The notes under the pieces: model-generated | Databases searched by the model: none | What the model was told of the DNA's origin: nothing | Seen by the model: the letters and a program-made list of their open reading frames with translations, nothing else | Translations under genes and position numbers: made by a program | From: Flammeovirga agarivorans | GTDB lineage: Bacteria; Bacteroidota; Bacteroidia; Cytophagales; Flammeovirgaceae | Assembly: GCF_012641475.1 (NCBI RefSeq) | Contig: NZ_JABAIL010000004.1 | Span: forward strand, 124,001 to 188,000 | DNA: 64,000 nt | Reading direction: 5' to 3' | In this document: positions 36,711 to 46,124 of the stretch, piece by piece | Position numbering within the stretch: position 1 is the stretch's first letter | Layout: each line of letters opens with the position of its first letter

Positions 36711-36749
36711 TTATCTCAGTTTGACATTTTTGGTATCAAACTGAGATAA
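36711..36749 (-). other. Hairpin between hisG and hisD
   Basis: TTATCTCAGTTTGA (36711-36724) and TCAAACTGAGATAA (36736-36749) form a perfect 14-base stem with an 11-base loop within the hisG-hisD transcript. The minus-strand sequence after it is only moderately T-rich, so it is either a partial terminator or a processing/stabilising structure. Confidence 0.6.
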
Positions 36750-36776
36750 AATGGTGAGTGAAATTGTGATGAAAAC

Positions 36777-37634
36777 TTATATGATCATCTTTTCAATAGG
36801 AACTACAAGAATTCCTTCAGCACCTGCTGCCTTTAATTCTTCAATTTTAGACCAGAAGTCGTCTTCAGCGATTACTGTATGGATAGAAACGAATCCTTCA
36901 TCAGCTAACGGTAGGATAGAAGGGCTTCTCATTCCAGGTAATAATTCTAGAATGGTATCTAAATTGTCTTTCGGAGCATTTAAAAGAATGTATTTATTAT
37001 TTTCAGCAGTTTGTAAAGCGTTGATTCTAAACAATAACTGATCAATAATTTCTTGTTTTTCGCTAGAAAGACCTGGAGTTGAGATCATTAATGCTTCTGA
37101 AGTGAAAATACTTTCAACTTCTTTTAAGTTGTTTTGCATTAATGTACTACCAGTACTAACAAGGTCACAGATTGCATCTGCTAAACCAATATTAGGAGCG
37201 ATTTCTACAGATCCAGAAATTTCATGAATTTCAGCATTTACTCCTTCCTTTTGTAAATAATCTCCTAGGATTTTAGGGTAGGACGTAGCAATGCTTTTTC
37301 CATCAAGGTCTTGGATACCTTTATATTCTTTTTCTTTTGGAATAGCAATAGACAAACGACACTTAGAAAACCCAAGATGATGTATAGTATCAACATGCTT
37401 GTCTTTTTCAACAGCCTCGTTGGCACCTACAATTCCGAGATCGGCTACGCCGTCTTGAACGTAACCCGGAATGTCATCATCACGAAGGAATAAAAATTCT
37501 AGAGGGAAGTTGCTTGCTTCTGCTTTTAAAGCTCCCTTCATTCTAGGAATCTTAATTCCACATTGACGGATCAAGTTAAGTGAACCTTCACTTAAACGAC
37601 CTGACTTTTGGATTGCAATCTTAAGTTTTGTCAT
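36777..37634 (-). CDS. hisG: ATP phosphoribosyltransferase, long form
   Basis: First enzyme of histidine synthesis. Starts with KLKIAIQKSGRLSEGSLNLI; VADLGIVGANEAVE, KSIATSYPKILGDYL and GLADAICDLVSTGSTLMQNNL are standard phosphate-binding and PRPP-site segments. At 285 residues it is the long form with a C-terminal regulatory ACT-like domain (TILELLPGMRSPSILPLADEGFVSIHTVI), so it should be feedback-inhibited by histidine without HisZ. First gene of hisG-hisD; other his genes are outside the window. Confidence 0.97.
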   Translation of the reverse strand: MTKLKIAIQKSGRLSEGSLNLIRQCGIKIPRMKGALKAEASNFPLEFLFLRDDDIPGYVQDGVADLGIVGANEAVEKDKHVDTIHHLGFSKCRLSIAIPKEKEYKGIQDLDGKSIATSYPKILGDYLQKEGVNAEIHEISGSVEIAPNIGLADAICDLVSTGSTLMQNNLKEVESIFTSEALMISTPGLSSEKQEIIDQLLFRINALQTAENNKYILLNAPKDNLDTILELLPGMRSPSILPLADEGFVSIHTVIAEDDFWSKIEELKAAGAEGILVVPIEKMII

Positions 37635-38036
37635 AATAAATAATTGTGTCTTACACTTTTACGTGTAGCACTAGACAGTTTTAAAAATAGTTCAGTCTAC
37701 GTTGTTTGTTAATAAACTGATGAATGAATATGATATAAAATCAATATTTACATCAAATCTACTTATATTTTTAGAATATTTCATCAAAAATAGGCTATTA
37801 GAGATAAATTTATAATTAATTAATCTAAAGATTGACAATAAAGAAATGTAAGTACTTATACTTTTTATATTGTCTGTTAGCTTACTTTTAAACAGAAGAA
37901 TGATGTTTTTTTAGTCAAGTAGATTTTTTATTTCATAATCTTTGTTTTTTCCTATCTAAAAATATCAATTTTGAAATACTTTTTCGATTTTAGAGTATTG
38001 AGGCTACCTCTCCCCTTTATTTTTGATTTTTTAGAC
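37635..38036. other. Intergenic region between hisG and the TPR gene
   Basis: 402 bases, strongly AT-rich. I find no gene and no exact TAnnTTTG promoter. A near match (TAATCTTTG with one extra base, 37936-37944) might belong to the TPR gene. An imperfect inverted repeat near 37645-37680 (CTTACAC...GTGTAG) lies in the hisG leader. No his attenuator peptide is evident. Confidence 0.4.
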
Positions 38037-41000
38037 ATGAATATTCGTTTCAATTTTATATATATAATACTGTTACTTAACGGACTTTTTTCATATTCCT
38101 TCGCTCAAGAAACATTATACTTCTCAGATACAGAGAAACAGTTTAATAAAGGAATTGTTTTATTTAATGAGAATAATTTTTCAGCTGCTCGACGTTCATT
38201 CCAACAATTTATGAATACCAATTGTGGGGATAATGAAAAATGTATCGAAGCAGAATATTATGTGGCAGTTTGCCATATGGAATTAGACCATCCTCAAGCA
38301 GAACTGTTAATTACAGATTTTACTCAAAAGTATCCCGTTCATCCGTATGCAATTAAAGCATACAAGGTTTTGGGAAGTCACTATTTTGAGAAAGGTGATT
38401 ATCAAAAAGCATTAGATGCATTCAATAAAGATCCCTACTTTGATTTTTATGATGATCAAGATATAAAAATTGCCTACCAGGCCGCCTATTCCAACTTTGA
38501 TCAAGGAAATTATAAAGAAGCCAATAAGTTATTTCAAGTACTAAAAAAAGGTACTCATCCTTATGCTACAAAATCGAGCTATTATTCTGGGTTTATTGAG
38601 TACGAGGAAGGAGATTACGAAACAGCAGAAGTTGATTTAGAAAAAGCAGCGAATGACCCTGACACTAGAGATGCAGCTTATAATCTTTTACCATTAGTAT
38701 ATTATAAATTAGGTAAGGTAGATAAGATGTTACAGATGGTTGCCGAGGCAAAAGCTAACAATATTCATCTACCAGCAGATGCATTACTTTTTGCAGGAAA
38801 AGTACATTATGGTAAAAAGAACTACCCACAGGCAGATATTTACTTTAGTGAATACCTAAAAGAGGTTCCTTTGTTGGCTGTAGATCGAATTACTTCATAT
38901 CAAATAGGTAATACCAAGTACAACATTGGAGACAAAAGAGATGCCCTCCCATTTCTTTCTAATGCAGCCGATTATACAGAAAAAGATGAACTGGCACAGG
39001 TTGCAGCCTATGATTTGGGAGTTGTAGCTTTATCAACAGGTGATAAAGACAAAGCAATGATTGGATTTGAACAAGCTCATTTAATGGATTTTGATATGAA
39101 AATCAAAGAGCTTTCTTCATATAATTTCTGTAAAATCTTATTTGATTTAGAATTGTATGCTCAAGTACCAAGAGCTTGTGATTATTTCTTAGCATATTTC
39201 CCTAACTCTGAAATGGTTGATGAAATTAATAACCTGATGAATGTTTCTTATGTAAATTCAGGTGACTATTCAAAAGCTATTAAGATCCTAGAAAGGAAGT
39301 CTTCTTTAACAGAAGCGGAACAAAAAGCATATCAAGAAGCAGCCTATAATAAGGCAGTAGAACTTGCTAACGATAACAATGAAAGCGAGGCAGTCGTAAT
39401 GTTGAGGAAGTCTCAACGTTATCCAATAAATCAAGATTTATTAAGTGCTTCAAACTTTTGGTTAGGAGAGGCTTATTCAGCATTAGGGGTTTACGATACT
39501 GCAGCTCTATATTATAAGAGAGTTCCTGAAAACTCAGAAATGTACTTATCAACTTTATATGGTATTGGTTATGTTCAATATGCTGACGAAGAGTATGAGG
39601 CAGCAATCAATAATCTTACAAACTATATTAATAACGGAAGAACTACGGAGCCAAGGCCAAAAGTTATTGAGGCTATCGTAAGAAGAGCAGATTGTTATTT
39701 TGGTTTGACAAAGTATGAAGTGGCCAATCGTTCTTATGATATGGCGATTAGCTATGGAGCGAAAGAAAAAGTTTATATCAACTACCAAAAAGCACAAATT
39801 CTAAGAGCAAAAGGTATGAAGACGGATGCCTATAGATCATATAAGTCTGTTGCTTCGGCAGATGTAAATTCTCCATTTGCTCCTCTTTCACTATATCATG
39901 CTGCTGGACTTTTACAAGAAGAGTATAAGTTTGAAGAAGCAGTGAAAGAATATTCTTTAGTGATTGATAAATACAAACAATCTGCTGTTTTCCTACCAAG
40001 CGTAAAAAATAGAGCATTATGTTATGCGACATTAGGGAACCTTAGTGCTGCAGAAGAAGATTATAAATACCTAATCGATGATGATCCAACATCAGAATAT
40101 GCTGATAATGCTATTAGGGCACTTCAAGATTTAAACAATGGTGCTTATGCAGTGACAGGATTGGAACAGTATAAACAAAAGTTTAAAGAGGCAAACCCAG
40201 AAAGTAATGCCACTTTAGTAGATGATTACAATAAAGCAATGAAACCGTATTTAGAAAAAGATTACTCGAATGCGATTTATTCTTTAACAAACTTCATCAC
40301 TAATATTCCTTCATCGAAATATTCTGATGATATCTATTTTGCCTTAGGTGTTTCTTATAAATTTCAAGGGCAATTTGCCCAGTCAATAGAAGCATTTCAT
40401 AATGTACAGCATATGCCTTCAAAGGAAAAGGCGTTGTTGTATGTGGGTGACTTAGAAATTCAAGAGAAGAAATACAACGAGGCAATTAATACTTATAATA
40501 ACCTAGAAAAGATTGCGACAAGGAAAGCCATGTTATGGGCTGTGTATAATGGGTTGATGGAAGCGCACTTTGCCGAAAAAGACTACGAAGCATCAAAAGC
40601 GTATGCCAATAAAATTATTGATCAAAAAATTAAGAGGTACGAGCTTAAAGCCTATTTATATTTGGCGAAAGTAGATTTAGAAAATAAAAATTTCAGTTCT
40701 GCACTTACATCTTTTAATGGTATTGCGGCAAAAGCTAGTAGTTCAATTGGAGCAGAAGCTCAATATTTAGAGGGAGATGTATTAAGGCAAATTGCTTTGC
40801 AGAATCAACAAGGCATTAATGAAAACTCTACAGTGACCGAAAAAGAAAACCTTAAGAAGGAATTTGAAGAAAGTACACAAGCTCTATTACTTGTACAAAA
40901 GAACTTTGCAAGTTATGCAGACTGGACTAGTAAAGCTTACCTTCTTATTGCAGAGAATTATATTTCTATTGATGATTTGTTCAATGCTAAAGCGACATTA

Positions 41001-41117
41001 GAGTCGGTGAGAGATTATACAACGGTTCCTGGAGATAAGCAATTGGCGATTCAGAGATTGATGGAATTACAAGAAATTAAACTTCAAAAAAGTGCTGTTG
41101 TAGCCCCTTCAAACTAG
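38037..41117 (+). CDS. Large secreted TPR protein
   Basis: The start at 38037 gives a normal signal peptide (FIYIILLLNGLFSYSFAQ); the frame is open back to a TTG at 37971 but that adds an improbable N-terminus. The 1027-residue protein is almost wholly tetratricopeptide repeats, for example AINNLTNYINN, AIYSLTNFITN and AQSIEAFHNVQ, with the W-x2-G-x-A-Y-type helical pairs throughout. Such periplasmic TPR proteins act as scaffolds. It ends seven bases before a beta-barrel gene, and the ExbBD-TonB set follows further downstream, suggesting one envelope cluster. Confidence 0.88.
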   Translation: MNIRFNFIYIILLLNGLFSYSFAQETLYFSDTEKQFNKGIVLFNENNFSAARRSFQQFMNTNCGDNEKCIEAEYYVAVCHMELDHPQAELLITDFTQKYPVHPYAIKAYKVLGSHYFEKGDYQKALDAFNKDPYFDFYDDQDIKIAYQAAYSNFDQGNYKEANKLFQVLKKGTHPYATKSSYYSGFIEYEEGDYETAEVDLEKAANDPDTRDAAYNLLPLVYYKLGKVDKMLQMVAEAKANNIHLPADALLFAGKVHYGKKNYPQADIYFSEYLKEVPLLAVDRITSYQIGNTKYNIGDKRDALPFLSNAADYTEKDELAQVAAYDLGVVALSTGDKDKAMIGFEQAHLMDFDMKIKELSSYNFCKILFDLELYAQVPRACDYFLAYFPNSEMVDEINNLMNVSYVNSGDYSKAIKILERKSSLTEAEQKAYQEAAYNKAVELANDNNESEAVVMLRKSQRYPINQDLLSASNFWLGEAYSALGVYDTAALYYKRVPENSEMYLSTLYGIGYVQYADEEYEAAINNLTNYINNGRTTEPRPKVIEAIVRRADCYFGLTKYEVANRSYDMAISYGAKEKVYINYQKAQILRAKGMKTDAYRSYKSVASADVNSPFAPLSLYHAAGLLQEEYKFEEAVKEYSLVIDKYKQSAVFLPSVKNRALCYATLGNLSAAEEDYKYLIDDDPTSEYADNAIRALQDLNNGAYAVTGLEQYKQKFKEANPESNATLVDDYNKAMKPYLEKDYSNAIYSLTNFITNIPSSKYSDDIYFALGVSYKFQGQFAQSIEAFHNVQHMPSKEKALLYVGDLEIQEKKYNEAINTYNNLEKIATRKAMLWAVYNGLMEAHFAEKDYEASKAYANKIIDQKIKRYELKAYLYLAKVDLENKNFSSALTSFNGIAAKASSSIGAEAQYLEGDVLRQIALQNQQGINENSTVTEKENLKKEFEESTQALLLVQKNFASYADWTSKAYLLIAENYISIDDLFNAKATLESVRDYTTVPGDKQLAIQRLMELQEIKLQKSAVVAPSN

Positions 41118-41123
41118 ATCAAG

Positions 41124-42824
41124 ATGAAAAAATTACTATATACTATCAGTTTAATGTTTTTGGGGATGTCAATGACTCAGGGACAAAGTAACCAATCTTC
41201 TCAGAGTTCTAATTTAGAGAATGCAGAAGTTGTAATCGAGAAAGAATCAAGTTTCGAACTTCCTATAATGAGTCGTGAATACGGGAAGATCGAAAAGATT
41301 AAAAGAAAAAATCAAAGAATACCTCAAGAGTATGAATTAGAGTTAATCACTTTAGATGTTGAAGACTCTTTGCCAAAGCAATTACCAGCAGTATTAGATA
41401 ATAGAGAAGAGAAAAAGTTCTATGATAAATATGTTAGAGCAGGGCTCGGAAATTATCTAACACCTTATCTTGAGGCAGGTATAAACAATAATAGAAACCC
41501 TGATTTTGATTATGGATTGAAGCTATATCATAAATCATCTCAAGAAGGATCCGTTTATAAAAAGCTTTCTGCTGAATCACATAACTCTTTTGATGCTTTT
41601 GGTACTTATTACTCAGATTATGGTCAGTCTAAAGTAGGGTTGAATTATAATAGGATTGGGACACATTTTTATGGCTTTGAAGGTGATGAAACCCTAGTGA
41701 CTCAAGATAGTATCAAACAAATAATACAAAATATAAGCTTTAACGCAAGTCATGAAATGCCTGCCTATTTAACAGGTAATTCTTACTCATTAAAAGGAGG
41801 GCTGTTATTTGATTATACATTTGATCATTTCGATGCATCTGAATTTCAAGTAGGTATTGATATCTCAGGAGACTATCATTTAGATGAAGAATCAAAAATT
41901 TCTGGATTTGTAGAAGGCGCATATAATCAATATAAAAATACAACAACAACTGCAGTTGAGGTTAGTGAAAATAGAAGTTGGGCTAAGTTTGGAGGAAATT
42001 ATCAAACAAGAATTGACGAATGGTATGTTAAAGCTGGTGTTCAAATGGCATACAGTGCCGATTCAAATTCGAATGATAAAGGTTTCTATTTTTACCCAGA
42101 CGTAATGGTGGAATACACTATTACGGAAGATGAATTAGCAGCTTTCTTGCAGGTGAAAGGAGGGTTAAAAATGGTACAATATAAAACTCTTTCTGAATTG
42201 AACCCTTGGTTGAGCAACGATGTAAATTTACTTCATGAGAACAACATCGTTGATATTGAAGCAGGTGTTGATGCTATTTTATTAGAATCAATTGGTATTA
42301 GAGGTACATTAGGTTATTCCATCTCTCAGAATATGGGATTCTTAGTGAATGACCCTAATGATGTGTCAAAATTTTTAATGTTATATGCTACTGATGGTAA
42401 TACAGGAGTCTTTAAAATGGATATTGCTGGTACTTGGACTAAAAGAGAATGGACTGTAAAAGCAGAAGCAAAAGTAAATGCATACAGCGTTAGTGATTCT
42501 ACTGTTCAAAAAGCTTATCATAGACCTGTTTCTGAGAATTCAGTAACAGTAAGCTATAAATATTTATCAAATTGGACATTTGGAGCGGTTATTTATAATA
42601 AGATTGGGATTACAGCTTTAGAAATAGATCCAACAACAGGAGTTAGGTCAGATGTGAGCCTTCCTGTAATTTTTGATATGAATTTAACTGCTCAATATAA
42701 GATCAATGATAACTTTGGAGCTTTTGCTTTAGTAAATAATTTATTCTCACAAAAGTACGAGAACTATTACCGATATAATGTAAAAGGATTTCAGTTATTA
42801 GCGGGTGTTAGTTATCGATTCTAG
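41124..42824 (+). CDS. Outer-membrane beta-barrel protein (TonB-receptor-like barrel)
   Basis: Signal peptide 1-20 (MFLGMSMTQGQ), short periplasmic segment, then a beta-barrel with alternating hydrophobic strands; the last strands YKINDNFGAFALVNNLF and YYRYNVKGFQLLAGVSYRF are those of TonB-dependent receptor barrels. No plug domain is present, and at 566 residues it is shorter than a receptor, so it is probably a non-receptor barrel. It is separated by six bases from the TPR gene and probably forms a complex with it. Confidence 0.85.
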   Translation: MKKLLYTISLMFLGMSMTQGQSNQSSQSSNLENAEVVIEKESSFELPIMSREYGKIEKIKRKNQRIPQEYELELITLDVEDSLPKQLPAVLDNREEKKFYDKYVRAGLGNYLTPYLEAGINNNRNPDFDYGLKLYHKSSQEGSVYKKLSAESHNSFDAFGTYYSDYGQSKVGLNYNRIGTHFYGFEGDETLVTQDSIKQIIQNISFNASHEMPAYLTGNSYSLKGGLLFDYTFDHFDASEFQVGIDISGDYHLDEESKISGFVEGAYNQYKNTTTTAVEVSENRSWAKFGGNYQTRIDEWYVKAGVQMAYSADSNSNDKGFYFYPDVMVEYTITEDELAAFLQVKGGLKMVQYKTLSELNPWLSNDVNLLHENNIVDIEAGVDAILLESIGIRGTLGYSISQNMGFLVNDPNDVSKFLMLYATDGNTGVFKMDIAGTWTKREWTVKAEAKVNAYSVSDSTVQKAYHRPVSENSVTVSYKYLSNWTFGAVIYNKIGITALEIDPTTGVRSDVSLPVIFDMNLTAQYKINDNFGAFALVNNLFSQKYENYYRYNVKGFQLLAGVSYRF

Positions 42825-42999
42825 TTTAAAGTAAATCTTCTCTGTAATACAGATTGTGGCCTTATTTCTATAGAATAGTATATAAAGGCTTTCAAATTCT
42901 TATCATATTCTTTAATTTAGAGAATACTGTAACTTTTTCGACTATTGATTTAGTTTAGAAAAGCTCATTTTTTGCAATTACTCTATTAAAATTATTTGC

Positions 43000-44004
43000 A
43001 TGATTGCTGATGCGATAAAAGATGCACTACTCGATTGGTGTGTCGTAGTTATTCCCGATTTAGGGACATTTTGGTCAGAAGAAAGTGGTGCCGAGGTATC
43101 CCCGTCAGGGAATATTATAAAACCTCCGCATGTAAATATTTCTTTTTCAGAAAATATTGAAGAGAAAGACTTAGAGGTTTATTCTTTAATTCAGTTTATA
43201 GCGAAAAGTGAAGACTTGGATCCTGATGAAGTAGCCATTCAAGTAAGTATGTTTGTTGCTAATATTCAACAGCGTCTTGAAGATGGAGAAACTGCTACAG
43301 TTGGAAACATGGGTTATTTTGTACAAGATGATGATGGTACATTAACCTTTAGGCAGAAGAGTGAAAATAACATCATTCCTGAAAGTTTTGGTCTCCCAAA
43401 AATCACTGCTACACCATTGTTAAATGATGATATAGAAGAAGATGTACCTATTTATCAGGAAGAGGAAGCTTTCTCTGGTGAAGAGGAGTTAGAATCATCG
43501 AAAAGACCAGTATGGTTATTGGTGTCAATTCCAATCATCATTTTACTTACAGTCGTAGGATATTTTGTGATGAAACCTTCTAACACTACACAAAGTGAAA
43601 TCGCAGAAGAAGAGGTGATAGAACAACAGGTTGAAGATTCAGAAATAGACGAAAGCGTTGCTGCTGAAGACGTTGATGATGCTGCGGATATAGTTTCAGA
43701 ACAAGAAGAAAGTACACCTGTAGAAGAAACAACCGTTGAAAAGGAAGAGGTGGTTGTCGAAGAGTCAGAACCTGCAACTAGAAACGGACATTATCACATT
43801 GTGATTGCTTCTTTTGGGGATAGAAAAAATGCTCAAAAAGCTGTACAAAAAGCAGAGTCTAAAGGATTTGATTATGTGGGTGTTATTGAATCTAAAGGTA
43901 AATTTAGAGTTGCAATAAAAGGATTCGTATCACACCAAGACGCAAAAGAAGAACTTCCAAAAGCTCAAGAATCATTCAAAGGAGCTTGGATTATAAGAAT
44001 ATAA
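43000..44004 (+). CDS. Membrane protein with HU-CCDC81-like and SPOR domains
   Basis: The N-terminal 150 residues resemble the bacterial HU-CCDC81 pair (IADAIKDALLDWCVVVIPDLGTF...; VAIQVSMFVANIQQRLEDGETATVGNMGYF), a DNA-bending-protein fold. One transmembrane helix follows (about 170-190, WLLVSIPIIILLTVVGYFVM), a long Glu-rich periplasmic linker, then a C-terminal SPOR domain (HYHIVIASFGDRKNAQKAV...GKFRVAIKGF) that binds denuded septal peptidoglycan. The topology places HU-like domains in the cytoplasm and SPOR in the periplasm. It is followed after 29 bases by exbB. There is no signal peptide. Confidence 0.88.
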   Translation: MIADAIKDALLDWCVVVIPDLGTFWSEESGAEVSPSGNIIKPPHVNISFSENIEEKDLEVYSLIQFIAKSEDLDPDEVAIQVSMFVANIQQRLEDGETATVGNMGYFVQDDDGTLTFRQKSENNIIPESFGLPKITATPLLNDDIEEDVPIYQEEEAFSGEEELESSKRPVWLLVSIPIIILLTVVGYFVMKPSNTTQSEIAEEEVIEQQVEDSEIDESVAAEDVDDAADIVSEQEESTPVEETTVEKEEVVVEESEPATRNGHYHIVIASFGDRKNAQKAVQKAESKGFDYVGVIESKGKFRVAIKGFVSHQDAKEELPKAQESFKGAWIIRI

Positions 44005-44033
44005 TTTAATAAAAACATTACTAGCAAATAATC

Positions 44034-44723
44034 ATGAATTTATTGGCTGTATTACAAAATACAACAATGCCTGAAACAGGTATGCAAGGTTCATTGGAAG
44101 AGTCGGTCTCTTTATTTGAATTGATTGAAAAAGGAGGAATCACCATGGCAGTCTTGGGTTTCCTTTTTGTAATTGCTTTTTATCTCCTTGTGAATAAACT
44201 TTTAGTGATTAGGAAAGCCAAAAAGGATCCAACAACCTTATTAGAAAAAGTTAAGGGTGCTGTAAAAAAGGGAGATATCAATACTGCTAAAAAACATTGC
44301 GATAGAGACGTTACTCCAATGGGTAAAATGCTTAAAACTGGATTAGGTTATATTGGTGCTACCTCTAATTTAGACATGATCGAAAAAAGTGTAGAAAATG
44401 TGGGGAAGTTGGAATTATATAAACTGGAAAAAAATGTAGCTCTAGTAGGTATGATTTCAGGTGCTGCTCCGATGATTGGTTTTTTTGGAACAGTAATCGG
44501 TATGATTAACGCTTTTATTGCCATATCTCAAGAAGAGGGTTCAGTAAGCCCCAAGTTGTTATCGTCTGGTATTTACGAAGCAATGATTACAACTGCTGGT
44601 GGATTGGCAGTGGGTATTTTTGCCTATATCGCATACAATTATCTTGTAAGAGCAATGGCAGATGTCGTACATAAGATGGAGGTAGTTTCTATCGAGTTTA
44701 TTGAATTACTACAATCAAACTAG
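44034..44723 (+). CDS. exbB: MotA/TolQ/ExbB proton channel family protein
   Basis: Pentameric channel subunit that uses the proton gradient to drive TonB. Three transmembrane helices: AVLGFLFVIAFYLLVNKLLV near residue 40, a helix around 140 (ALVGMISGAAPMIGFFGTVIGMI, with the conserved GTVIGMI) and another at 180-200 (YEAMITTAGGLAVGIFAYIAYN). At 229 residues it is standard length. Three bases separate it from exbD. Confidence 0.95.
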   Translation: MNLLAVLQNTTMPETGMQGSLEESVSLFELIEKGGITMAVLGFLFVIAFYLLVNKLLVIRKAKKDPTTLLEKVKGAVKKGDINTAKKHCDRDVTPMGKMLKTGLGYIGATSNLDMIEKSVENVGKLELYKLEKNVALVGMISGAAPMIGFFGTVIGMINAFIAISQEEGSVSPKLLSSGIYEAMITTAGGLAVGIFAYIAYNYLVRAMADVVHKMEVVSIEFIELLQSN

Positions 44724-44726
44724 AGA

Positions 44727-45134
44727 ATGGGATTCAAACAAGAAAATAAAATTGATCCAACATTTAATATGTCGTCAATGACGGATATGATATTCCTGTT
44801 GTTGGTGTTTTTTATGTTGACTTCCAACTTTGTTACTCCATCTGGACTTCCAATTGCAGTTCCAAGTAGTAAAGCATCCAAAAAAGTGATGCCTAAGGTT
44901 TATGTGAGTATAACGAAAGATTTGCATTACTATGTAAATGAAGTAGAAGTACCTTTAAGTTTTCTAGAGGACGAATTGAAAGCAGTACTTCCGGTTAAAG
45001 AAGAAGGAGTAGTTGTTCTTACAGTAGATAAAGATGTTCCGGTGCAACACCTTGTTAATGTAGCAGGTATTGCCACTAACTTAAAGGCCAAAGTGTCAAT
45101 AGCTACTAAACCTACCTCATCTGTTGGGAAATAG
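44727..45134 (+). CDS. exbD: Biopolymer transporter ExbD
   Basis: Single transmembrane partner of ExbB. The N-terminal segment FNMSSMTDMIFLLLVFFMLTSNFV contains the essential membrane aspartate (TDM). The periplasmic part (ITKDLHYYVNEVEVPLSFLEDEL...VVLTVDKDVPVQHLVNV) is the ExbD/TolR fold. Three bases separate it from both neighbours. Confidence 0.95.
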   Translation: MGFKQENKIDPTFNMSSMTDMIFLLLVFFMLTSNFVTPSGLPIAVPSSKASKKVMPKVYVSITKDLHYYVNEVEVPLSFLEDELKAVLPVKEEGVVVLTVDKDVPVQHLVNVAGIATNLKAKVSIATKPTSSVGK

Positions 45135-45137
45135 ATT

Positions 45138-46058
45138 ATGGGATTAAAGAAATCTAAAGAAGAAAAAAAAGAATCACGTAAGAATAGTATTCTTTCCATC
45201 ATAGTGACAATCTTGGTGGTTGTTTTACTGTTTGTTTTTGCTTGGTTTACTGTTGTTTGGTCACCGCCAGATCCTCCAGTGCCTCAGTATGGTATTGAAG
45301 TGAACTTTGGTATTGATAATGCAGGATCGGGACAAGAACAACAAGAAACTCCTGTGGTTGAAGAAAGTGAATCTTTAGATGAACCAGCACCTGCTCCAGT
45401 CGAGGATGTAACAGAGGAGGTAGTAGAAGAAGTTGTAGAAAGCGTTGAAGAAGTGGTACAAGAAGAAATTCCTGAGCCTACAGAAGCAGTAGCAGAAGAA
45501 GCAGCTTCAGAACCTGAAGCTGTAACAGATGCTCCAGTGGAAGAATCAGTACAAACAGCTCCAGAGCCTAAAGTTGAAACCAAAAAGGAGGAGCCAGAAG
45601 TGATTAAGCCAGAAGTGAAGCCTCAAGAACCGGCTGCTACCATGGGACCTCCCAAGAGTTCAGGTGCTTCATCAGATGCAAAAACGAGTAACAATGGTAA
45701 TGTTGATGGAGCTGTAGGTGATCAAGGAGATAGTCAAGGAACTATCAATTCAAATACCTTAATGCATTCAGCTGGAGGTAGTGGAGGTTCTTCACTTAAT
45801 ATGCCGGGTTGGAATTGGGTAGACCCTCCAATTGTTGATGATAAATCTACTGCAACAGGTATCATTAAATTTGAAATTCAAGTAGATGATTTCGGAGAGG
45901 TGATTGCGTTGAGGACTATATACAGATCGGTGCCTCGAGAAGTAGTAATGAAATACGAAGCAGCTGTGAAAAATCTCTCATTTTCACCTACAAGAGTTGA
46001 TAGTGAGGTAGCAAGTATAACCACTGGTCAAATTACCTTTGTATTGAAGCGTAGGTAA
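45138..46058 (+). CDS. tonB: Energy transducer TonB-like protein
   Basis: N-terminal cytoplasmic Lys/Glu segment, one transmembrane helix (IIVTILVVVLLFVFAWFTVVW) and a long Pro/Glu/Val/Ala-rich periplasmic spacer (about residues 60-200). The C-terminal domain of about 75 residues ends TGIIKFEIQVDDFGEVIAL...ITTGQITFVLKRR. The order ExbB-ExbD-TonB in one operon is usual; this one ends with a strong terminator. The receptors at 55 and 62 kb may be clients. Confidence 0.92.
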   Translation: MGLKKSKEEKKESRKNSILSIIVTILVVVLLFVFAWFTVVWSPPDPPVPQYGIEVNFGIDNAGSGQEQQETPVVEESESLDEPAPAPVEDVTEEVVEEVVESVEEVVQEEIPEPTEAVAEEAASEPEAVTDAPVEESVQTAPEPKVETKKEEPEVIKPEVKPQEPAATMGPPKSSGASSDAKTSNNGNVDGAVGDQGDSQGTINSNTLMHSAGGSGGSSLNMPGWNWVDPPIVDDKSTATGIIKFEIQVDDFGEVIALRTIYRSVPREVVMKYEAAVKNLSFSPTRVDSEVASITTGQITFVLKRR

Positions 46059-46075
46059 ATATTTATCATAAACAG

Positions 46076-46112
46076 AAAAGCCTATGACATCTTATTTGTC
46101 ATAGGCTTTTTT
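46076..46112. terminator. Bidirectional terminator
   Basis: AAAAGCCTATGACA (46076-46089) pairs with the complementary bases 46097-46110, followed by further T. Ends the ExbBD-TonB operon; the A-rich left side also suits the propeller regulator on the minus strand (ends 46125). Confidence 0.9.
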
Positions 46113-46124
46113 ATGTTTAAGAGA

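Noticed and set aside
37971-38036. TTG start of the TPR gene at 37971
   Set aside because: It would put 22 residues before the signal peptide; the ATG at 38037 yields a normal one.
45284-45583. 99-residue minus-strand ORF rich in Ser/Thr
   Set aside because: Shadow of the Glu/Pro/Val-rich linker of tonB; its composition follows from the opposite strand.
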